Source of the DNA: Nitrosomonadales bacterium
GTDB taxonomy: Bacteria > Pseudomonadota > Gammaproteobacteria > Burkholderiales > Gallionellaceae
Direction: 5' to 3'
Length of the DNA stretch: 35,109 bases
Assembly: GCA_016183575.1 (NCBI GenBank)
Contig: JACPEI010000071.1
Location: 1-35,109 of the forward strand
A program made the position numbers and the translations under genes. Positions 29,628 through 35,109 of this stretch are shown here, piece after piece; the first letter of the stretch is position 1, and the number at the start of each line of letters is the position of its first letter. The notes below the pieces were generated by a model. The model was not told the origin of the DNA. It saw nothing but the letters and a program-made list of their open reading frames with translations, and did no database searches.

Positions 29628-31454
29628 TTATTCCACGGTCACCGATTTAGCGAGGTTTCTGGGTTTATCCACATCGGTGCCCTTTTGCAAAGCCACGTAA
29701 TAGGCCAGCAGTTGCAACGGGATGGTGTGCAGAATAGGGCTTAAATATCCGGCGTGTTCAGGCATTTGCATGATATGGATGCCGTCCGCCGCGTGGATAT
29801 GCGTATCCGCGTCGGCAAACACATATAGCTCGCCGCCGCGCGCGCGCACCTCCTGCAGGTTGGATTTCAGCTTTTCCAGCAGCGCGTCGTTCGGCGCGAC
29901 CGAAATCACCGGCATATCCTTATCCACCAGCGCCAATGGGCCGTGCTTCAGCTCACCGGCGGGGTAGGCTTCGGCGTGGATATAGGAGATTTCCTTGAGC
30001 TTGAGCGCGCCTTCCAGCGCGATCGGGTAGTGCAGGCCGCGCCCGAGAAACAGCGCGTGCTGCTTGTTGGCGAACTGTTCGGCAAGTTTGGCGATAAGCG
30101 GCTCCAGCTCCAGCACCTTCTGCACTGCGCTGGGCAGGTGGCGCAACTCGTGCAGATGCTGCTGTTCCTGTTGCACGGTGAGGCGGCCGCGCGTTTTGGC
30201 CAGCACCAGCGTCAGCAGGAACAGCGCGGCGAGCTGCGTGGTGAATGCCTTGGTCGAGGCCACGCCGATTTCCGGCCCGGCGCGCGTCAGCAGGCGCAGC
30301 TTGCACAGCCGCACCAGCGCGCTTTCCGGCACATTGCAGATCGCGAGGGTATGGCTATGCCCCTGCGCCTTGGCGTGGCTCAGCGCGGCCTGGGTATCGG
30401 CGGTCTCGCCGGATTGCGAGATCACCACGACCAGCGTTTTCGGGTTTGGCACGCTGACGCGGTAGCGGTATTCGCTGGCGATTTCCACGCTGCAGCGGAT
30501 GCCGGCGATCTCTTCCAGCCAGTATTTCGCCACCAGCCCGGCATGGTGGCTGGTGCCGCAGGCCAGGATCAGGATGCTGTCGATATCGGCAAAAGTCGCC
30601 GCCGCTTCCGCGCCGAAGATGCCCGGCACCAGCGACTGGCTGTTGCACACCGATTCGAGCGTGTCCGCCAGCGCCTGCGGCTGTTCGTGGATTTCCTTCT
30701 GCATGTAGTGGCGATATTCGCCCAACTGCACGCTCTCGTTGCTCAGTTCGCTGGTCTGCACGGCGCGTTCGGTACATTTGCCCTGCGCGTCGAAAATCCG
30801 GTAACCCAGCCGCCCCAGCTCGACGACATCGCCTTCTTCAAGATACACCACGTTGCGCGTCACCGGCAGCAGCGCGGAAACATCCGACGCGACGAAATAC
30901 TCCCCGCTACCCACACCCAGCAACAACGGGCTGCCACGCCGCGCGCAGATCAGTCGATCGGGATCATCCGCCGCGATCACACCGATGGCGTAAGCGCCCA
31001 CCAACTCGGCAAGCGCCGCCTGCGTTGCGGCCAGCAACGAATTGCCGCGCGCGTAATGACTGTGGATCAGGTGCGCAATGACCTCGGTATCGGTATCGGA
31101 AGTGAACTCGTAGCCTGCGGCGGTCAGGCAGGTGCGCAAAGCTTCATAGTTTTCGATGATGCCGTTATGCACCACGGCAATGTGATTCTTGCTGATATGC
31201 GGATGGGCATTGCGTTCGCTCGGTGCGCCATGCGTCGCCCAGCGCGTATGCGCGATGCCGATCAGGCCATGGGTCGCGGCGCTTCTCTCGGTAAGCTCGG
31301 CCACCCTTCCGGTGCTGCGCACCCGCTCGAGTTGCCCGTCATGCTCCACCACCAATCCGGCGGAGTCATAACCGCGATATTCCAAGCGTTGCAGCCCTTC
31401 CAGCAAGATCGGCACCACATTGCGTTGCGCTACTGCGCCTACAATTCCGCACAT
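29628..31454 (-). CDS. glmS: Glutamine-fructose-6-phosphate aminotransferase GlmS
   Basis: The 608-residue enzyme starts [12 protein letters not shown], exposing the catalytic cysteine Cys2 after Met removal. An N-terminal class II glutaminase domain ([18 protein letters not shown]) and two SIS sugar isomerase domains ([34 protein letters not shown]) follow. The protein ends LAKSVTVE, the invariant C-terminus. It makes glucosamine-6-phosphate for peptidoglycan and LPS. It lies downstream of glmU on the same strand, likely one operon. I chose the start at 31454; a longer frame would add repeat-derived residues and block the N-terminal cysteine. Confidence 0.96.
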   Translation of the reverse strand: MCGIVGAVAQRNVVPILLEGLQRLEYRGYDSAGLVVEHDGQLERVRSTGRVAELTERSAATHGLIGIAHTRWATHGAPSERNAHPHISKNHIAVVHNGIIENYEALRTCLTAAGYEFTSDTDTEVIAHLIHSHYARGNSLLAATQAALAELVGAYAIGVIAADDPDRLICARRGSPLLLGVGSGEYFVASDVSALLPVTRNVVYLEEGDVVELGRLGYRIFDAQGKCTERAVQTSELSNESVQLGEYRHYMQKEIHEQPQALADTLESVCNSQSLVPGIFGAEAAATFADIDSILILACGTSHHAGLVAKYWLEEIAGIRCSVEIASEYRYRVSVPNPKTLVVVISQSGETADTQAALSHAKAQGHSHTLAICNVPESALVRLCKLRLLTRAGPEIGVASTKAFTTQLAALFLLTLVLAKTRGRLTVQQEQQHLHELRHLPSAVQKVLELEPLIAKLAEQFANKQHALFLGRGLHYPIALEGALKLKEISYIHAEAYPAGELKHGPLALVDKDMPVISVAPNDALLEKLKSNLQEVRARGGELYVFADADTHIHAADGIHIMQMPEHAGYLSPILHTIPLQLLAYYVALQKGTDVDKPRNLAKSVTVE

Positions 31455-31464
31455 TTTTAGAGCC

Positions 31465-31496
31465 CTGGGAAGTGGAAAGTGGGAAGTGGGAAGTGG
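31465..31496. repeat. GTGGGAA repeat between glmU and glmS
   Basis: A run of (A)AGTGGGA units lies in the 58-nt glmU-glmS gap. A partly complementary stretch, TTTTTCACCTTTCACTTG (31517-31534), forms the last codons of glmU. The pair resembles the hairpin repeat in pdxA and the half-copy in murU. Confidence 0.6.
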
Positions 31497-31512
31497 GAAA
31501 AGCACGCAGCTC

Positions 31513-32886
31513 TCATTTTTCACCTTTCACTTGTTTGGTTGGACGCTTCCAGCCGTTGATGGTCACCTGTTTGCTGCGCGACAGCGACAGCTCCCCCTCC
31601 GGCGCATCCTGGGTGCTGGTGGAGCCGGCGCCGATGGTCGCGCCCCTGCCCACTGTCACCGGCGCGACCAGTTGCGTGTCCGAGCCGATAAATACATCGT
31701 CTTCGATGATGGTGCGATGCTTGTTCGCGCCGTCGTAATTGCAGGTGATCGTGCCCGCGCCGAGGTTCACGCGGCTGCCAATCGTGCTGTCGCCGATATA
31801 GCTGAGATGGTTCGCCTTGCTGCCACTGCCGATCTCGCTGTTCTTGACCTCGACGAAATTGCCGATATGCACACTGTCGTGCAGTCTGGTGCCGGGGCGC
31901 AGGCGCGCATAGGGGCCGATATGGCAGTCGGCGCCCACTTCGCTGCTGTCGATCAGGCTGTAAGGCGCAATGCAGGCGCCGCCGGCGATAACGGCATTAC
32001 GGATGATGCTGTAAGCGCCCACCTTCACGTTATCGCCCAGCGTCACGTCGCCCTCAAAAACGCAGCCGACATCGATCTCGACATCGCGTCCGCAATTCAG
32101 CCTGCCGCGCACATCGATGCGCGCCGGATCGGCGAGCGTCACGCCGTGCGCCAGCAAACGGGCCGCCTCGACCTGCTGCCAGGCACGCTCCAATACCGCC
32201 AGCTGCGCCTTGCTGTTTACCCCGTGGATTTCCCATTCATGGGCGGGCTGCACAGTATGCACCGCAATACCCTGCTGCACCGCCATGCCGACTATATCGG
32301 TCAGGTAGTATTCGCCCTGCGCGTTGTCGTTCCGCAGGTTGGCCAGCCATTCGCGCAGTTTGCCGGTCGACACCAGCAGGATGCCGGTATTCACTTCCCT
32401 GATTTCACGCTGCCCGGGCGACGTGTCCTTTTCCTCGACGATGCCGAGCACATCGCCTTGCGCGTTGCGCACGATGCGCCCGTAGCCTGCCGGATTATCC
32501 AGATCGACCGTCAGCAACACCAGCCCGTCGCCCGCCTGCAGCATCCGGTGCAGCGTACCGAGCTGGATCAGCGGCACGTCCCCGTACAGCACCAGCGTGT
32601 TGCCATTGTTCGCGAGATGCGGCATCGCCTGCTGCACCGCGTGGCCGGTGCCGAGCTGCGGCTCCTGGATAACGAACTTCGCCGGGTACTGCCGCATCGC
32701 CTGCGGCACGGCTTCGCCGCCATGCCCGTACACCACGCAAACATGCTGCGGCTGGAGCGCGACTGCACAGTCCAGCACATGCTGAACCAGCGGCTTGCCT
32801 GCCAGCGCGTGCAATACCTTGGGTTTTTCGGAATACATGCGCGTGCCTTTGCCGGCAGCGAGAATAACGATGTTCAATGCGCTCAT
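31513..32886 (-). CDS. glmU: Bifunctional GlmU: GlcNAc-1-phosphate uridylyltransferase and glucosamine-1-phosphate acetyltransferase
   Basis: The 457-residue protein has an N-terminal pyrophosphorylase ([20 protein letters not shown] and VLYGDVPLI) and a C-terminal left-handed beta-helix acetyltransferase: hexapeptide-type repeats [38 protein letters not shown] and [15 protein letters not shown]. It makes UDP-GlcNAc, joining peptidoglycan and LPS synthesis, and links functionally with glmS downstream and the MurU/AmgK pair. The last residues (KQVKGEK) come from the repeat at its 3' end; family members usually end near KRP. Confidence 0.96.
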   Translation of the reverse strand: MSALNIVILAAGKGTRMYSEKPKVLHALAGKPLVQHVLDCAVALQPQHVCVVYGHGGEAVPQAMRQYPAKFVIQEPQLGTGHAVQQAMPHLANNGNTLVLYGDVPLIQLGTLHRMLQAGDGLVLLTVDLDNPAGYGRIVRNAQGDVLGIVEEKDTSPGQREIREVNTGILLVSTGKLREWLANLRNDNAQGEYYLTDIVGMAVQQGIAVHTVQPAHEWEIHGVNSKAQLAVLERAWQQVEAARLLAHGVTLADPARIDVRGRLNCGRDVEIDVGCVFEGDVTLGDNVKVGAYSIIRNAVIAGGACIAPYSLIDSSEVGADCHIGPYARLRPGTRLHDSVHIGNFVEVKNSEIGSGSKANHLSYIGDSTIGSRVNLGAGTITCNYDGANKHRTIIEDDVFIGSDTQLVAPVTVGRGATIGAGSTSTQDAPEGELSLSRSKQVTINGWKRPTKQVKGEK

Positions 32887-33018
32887 ATTTGGCCTTCTGA
32901 AGATGGCGGATTATAAACAAAAGCCGCCATTTGCAGGGTGCGATGCATTAGGTCACCGTATTTTTCGGCAATCCGTTAAAATTGCGCATATTTCCGCAAC
33001 AACCCAATTACGACAAAC

Positions 33019-33552
33019 ATGACTACACCCACCCAAGTTATCGAGCGACGCGGCAAATTGCTTTCCACGGTTCTGTTCGGCAGCCGCTGGCTGCAAGTGC
33101 CGCTGTATCTCGGCCTGATCATCGCACAGTGCGTGTATGTGGTGCATTTCATGGTCGAGCTGAAACATCTGGTCATGGGCACGATGACGATGACCGAAGA
33201 ATCGATCATGCTTATCGTGCTGGGGCTGATCGACGTGGTGATGATTTCCAACCTGCTCATCATGGTCATCGTCGGCGGTTATGAAACCTTCGTGTCGCGC
33301 CTGAACCTGGAGGGACATCCGGACGAACCGGAGTGGCTGTCGCATGTCAATGCCAACGTGCTGAAAGTGAAACTCGCCACGGCCATCATCGGGATTTCCT
33401 CCATCCATCTGCTGAAATCGTTCATCAATGCGGCCAACATGGATGAGAAAACCCTGTTATGGCAGACCGTCATTCACATGGCCTTTATCATTTCAGCCGT
33501 TTCGATAGCCTACATCGACCGGTTGATGAGCCATCACCCCGCCGGGCACTAG
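33019..33552 (+). CDS. UPF0114 family membrane protein (YqhA-like)
   Basis: The 177-residue protein has three to four membrane helices and the family features: [20 protein letters not shown] at the start, [20 protein letters not shown] then [15 protein letters not shown] in the middle, and [19 protein letters not shown] near the end. The function of UPF0114 is unknown. It is divergent from glmU (132-nt gap) and is the last ordinary gene before the accessory segment 33553-34600. Confidence 0.88.
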   Translation: MTTPTQVIERRGKLLSTVLFGSRWLQVPLYLGLIIAQCVYVVHFMVELKHLVMGTMTMTEESIMLIVLGLIDVVMISNLLIMVIVGGYETFVSRLNLEGHPDEPEWLSHVNANVLKVKLATAIIGISSIHLLKSFINAANMDEKTLLWQTVIHMAFIISAVSIAYIDRLMSHHPAGH

Positions 33553-33642
33553 CCCCGATGAAGCCATCGCCATTCTCATCAGGCCCGGCTTCACCGAAGC
33601 CCGCCACGCGAATCACACAAACAGCAGGCCGCTGGTGCCATC

Positions 33643-34005
33643 ATGAGACCAAGAATTGACGGTACCGAATTTGGCTCCATCACCATAGATGGATCCGATA
33701 TCGAACATGATGTTCTCATCCGGCTTTCGGGTGAGGTCAAGAAGCGAAAGAAGAAGCTATCCAAGGCAGTGTTCGGTACATCTCATACAATCTCACTCGA
33801 AGAGGCCGAATACATATTCGAAAAGGGGGCTGAACGGCTTATCATTGGCTCAGGCCAAAATGGCATGGTGACGCTCTCTAAAGAGGCATCTGAATATTTC
33901 AAGAAAGAGGGGGTTCGAGTCGATCTCTCACCCACCCCGGAAGCCATTCACCAGTGGAACAAGGCGAAAGGCTCGACCATCGGGCTTTTCCATGTCACTT
34001 GCTGA
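33643..34005 (+). CDS. Mth938-like (DUF498) domain protein
   Basis: The 120-residue protein matches the Mth938 family: an N-terminal FGSITIDGSDIEHDVLIRLS, the central helix SLEEAEYIFEKGAERLIIGS then GQNGMVTLSKEASEYFKKEG, and the end PTPEAIHQWNKAKGSTIGLFHVTC. The fold is known from structural genomics and in eukaryotes is related to AAMDC/NDUFAF3, but the bacterial role is not established. No strong ribosome site is seen. Base composition is less GC-rich than the neighbours, suggesting acquisition. Confidence 0.8.
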   Translation: MRPRIDGTEFGSITIDGSDIEHDVLIRLSGEVKKRKKKLSKAVFGTSHTISLEEAEYIFEKGAERLIIGSGQNGMVTLSKEASEYFKKEGVRVDLSPTPEAIHQWNKAKGSTIGLFHVTC

Positions 34006-34090
34006 TCCCTGGCAATCGGACATAAAGCATAGGTTGACATTTGCGGGCTATCTGCGGAGATCGGCCCCACTGCCTATATGCACCGCTTGC

Positions 34091-34123
34091 GCCTAACGGC
34101 GCGCAAGCCTGGTCGCTAGGCCA
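34091..34123 (+). other. Possible miniature attC remnant
   Basis: GCCTAAC (34091-34097) and, 18 nt on, GCTAGGC (near 34115-34121) form a near-complementary core pair with GGCGCGC between them. It is too short for a working attC. It sits between the Mth938-like gene and the DUF2784 gene, where a cassette boundary would be expected. Confidence 0.25.
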
Positions 34124-34139
34124 CTACAGGTATCGTCGC

Positions 34140-34565
34140 ATGCAACCCATGCTTTTTCGCCTCGCCGCTGATGCAACGCTCGTTCTCCACCTTGCGTTCA
34201 TTCTGTTCGCGACTCTCGGCGCAGCCCTGTCGTTTTGGTGGCGCCGGACTCCAGTTATCCACCTGCCAGCAGCTTCCTGGGGAGTTTTCATCGAACTCAC
34301 CGGAAGGGTCTGCCCGCTCACCTATCTGGAGAATCACTTTCGCGTCAGAGCTGGTGAGTCTGGCTATGCCGAGAGCTTCATTGAACACTACCTTCTGAAC
34401 ATCATCTATCCGGAGGGTCTTACCCGCGAGATTCAGTTCCTCCTTGCGGGCATAATCGTCCTGTGTAACATCATCCTGTATGGCTTGCTTTTCATTCGAC
34501 GCAGACGGCAGAACAGAGCAGCCCTGCATTCAAACGGGACGCGCCAAAAGCGGCGCGCCCCTTAG
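34140..34565 (+). CDS. DUF2784 family membrane protein in a cassette-like context
   Basis: The product (141 residues from 34140, or 138 from the ATG at 34149) matches DUF2784: MLFRLAADATLVLHLAFILF, then WWRRTPVIHLPAASWGVFIE, the conserved TGRVCPLTYLENHFR, and GESGYAESFIEHYLLNIIYP followed by GLTREIQFLLAGIIV. It has three to four membrane helices and no known function. The last 16 or so residues (after RRRRQNRAA) are translated from the attC-like site that follows, as in cassette genes whose stop lies within attC. Confidence 0.82.
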   Translation: MQPMLFRLAADATLVLHLAFILFATLGAALSFWWRRTPVIHLPAASWGVFIELTGRVCPLTYLENHFRVRAGESGYAESFIEHYLLNIIYPEGLTREIQFLLAGIIVLCNIILYGLLFIRRRRQNRAALHSNGTRQKRRAP

Positions 34566-34580
34566 CCCCATTGGTTAGGC
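34516..34580 (+). other. attC-like site 6 (solitary)
   Basis: The core GTTAGGC (34574-34580) is intact, and the inner stem GGGACGCGCC/GGCGCGCCCC (34536-34545 and 34552-34561) with CCTGCATTC upstream closely follows attC sites 3-5. The inverse core has decayed (GAGCAGC in place of GCCTAAC). It is about 22 kb from the main array and in the same orientation. Confidence 0.65.
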
Positions 34581-34643
34581 CTCACCTCTAACCGTTCGGC
34601 CTGACCCTTCGACTAAGCACGAACAGGATAAATTGGCATTTCC

Positions 34644-34711
34644 TAAGCCAGACGAGCCGGAACCAAATTGTGTCGGGCTATGCCCGACATGGTGGGCGTA
34701 GCCCACCCTAC
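34644..34711. repeat. Double-hairpin interspersed repeat (copy 2, inverted)
   Basis: This is the reverse complement of the repeat at 5826-5890 with a handful of differences: the GAACC...GACGAG tail first, then the GTCGGGC and GGTGGGC hairpins. The rest of 34581-34844 holds no gene. An AT-rich stretch (34740-34810) contains a TTGACA, but I see no matched -10 at normal spacing. Confidence 0.7.
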
Positions 34712-34844
34712 GAGCGCTATTGAATCCGAGAAAACTGACAACATTCACAATCATTTAACCTGTTGACAATGCAAAATAAACACAAAATTCTTGGCATAAT
34801 TTGAGATCATTTGACTGGTAAGAGTTTAATGCGCCGGCTTTGCG

Positions 34845-35109
34845 TCAATGTGACGCCCGCTTGGCCGGGAACATCAGCGCGAAGGTGCTGCCCTTCCCTT
34901 CATCGCTCAATACTTCAAGTTTGGCCTGGTGGCGCATCGCGATATGCTTGACGATCGCCAGGCCCAGACCGGTTCCGCCCGTTTCGCGCGAGCGGCTGCG
35001 ATCCACCCGGTAGAAGCGTTCGGTCAGGCGCGGGATATGCTGCGCGGCGATGCCGATGCCGCTGTCCTGCACCGAAAACACCGGTTGGCTGCCGCGCTCC
35101 GCCCAGCGC
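34845..35109 (-). CDS. PhoR-type sensor histidine kinase, C-terminal fragment
   Basis: The minus-strand frame enters from the right edge and ends with TGA at 34845-34847, giving the last 88 or so residues. It contains the end of a HATPase_c domain: the G1 box QDSGIGIAAQHIPRL, the F box ERFYRVDRSRS, and the G2 box GGTGLGLAIVKHIAMRH, closing with GKGSTFALMFP. The wording FYRVDRSRSRETGGTGLGLAIVKH is typical of PhoR, the phosphate-regulon sensor, but the sensory part is outside the window, so the name is provisional. Confidence 0.75.
   Translation of the reverse strand, partial: RWAERGSQPVFSVQDSGIGIAAQHIPRLTERFYRVDRSRSRETGGTGLGLAIVKHIAMRHQAKLEVLSDEGKGSTFALMFPAKRASH

Noticed and set aside
29943-32916. 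Two plus-strand frames of about 500 codons opposite glmS and glmU
   Set aside because: Both are antisense to confidently identified genes; length alone reflects high GC content.
34763-34799. A sigma-70 promoter (TTGACA ... CATAAT) before the PhoR fragment
   Set aside because: The spacing is about 26 nt instead of 16-18, and the plus-strand direction has no gene to serve.

Overview
The window looks like a chromosomal segment of a betaproteobacterium, probably of the Gallionellaceae/Nitrosomonadales type. This is inferred from gene order and protein style: pilT-pilU beside yggS-proC-yggT-yggU, an amgK-murU pair divergent from lptD-surA-pdxA-rsmA, and ubiJ-ubiB near glmU-glmS. Most of the sequence is GC-rich housekeeping DNA with short operons and many palindromic interspersed repeats.

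Layout. 1-1150: the 3' end of an rRNA methyltransferase gene, a repeat-bounded spacer and a decayed GGDEF gene. 1151-2704: hemJ and rlmL. 2752-5008: twitching ATPases pilU and pilT (minus). 5115-7604: yggS, proC, yggT, yggU. 7670-9125: a thioredoxin-like [2Fe-2S] ferredoxin and a VanZ-family membrane protein (minus). 9134-12194: a cassette array with attC-like sites and no recognisable integrase gene. 12202-12609: a secreted rhodanese. 12613-15887: pepP, murU, amgK (minus). 15949-21407: lptD, surA, pdxA, rsmA. 21561-24244: a sigma-54 activator with a four-cysteine PAS domain, divergent from a small secreted protein with a good -24/-12 promoter, then a His-rich periplasmic protein. 24266-26404: an orphan solute-binding lipoprotein. 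26518-29466: a Tim44-like protein, ubiJ, ubiB. 29628-32886: glmS and glmU (minus). 33019-34580: a UPF0114 protein, then two small accessory genes, the second ending in another attC-like site. 34845-35109: the 3' end of a PhoR-type histidine kinase.

The most unusual part is 9.2-12.2 kb. Small plus-strand genes are each followed by a site with inverse core (RYYYAAC-like) and core (GTTRRRY-like) sequences around a GC-rich hairpin. This is the organisation of a CALIN, a cluster of attC sites lacking an integron integrase. Payloads are two small membrane or secreted proteins, a truncated gene, a HigB/HigA-like toxin-antitoxin pair with a palindromic operator, a small orphan reading frame and a DUF4160/DUF2442 pair. 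A short minus-strand reading frame at the left edge ends in a sequence resembling the C-terminal tail of integron integrases, so the integrase may have been deleted.

A second theme is palindromic repeats that have entered coding genes without breaking them: in murU, amgK and pdxA, and at the glmU 3' end. Two other repeats appear to supply the stop codons of rsmA and ubiB.
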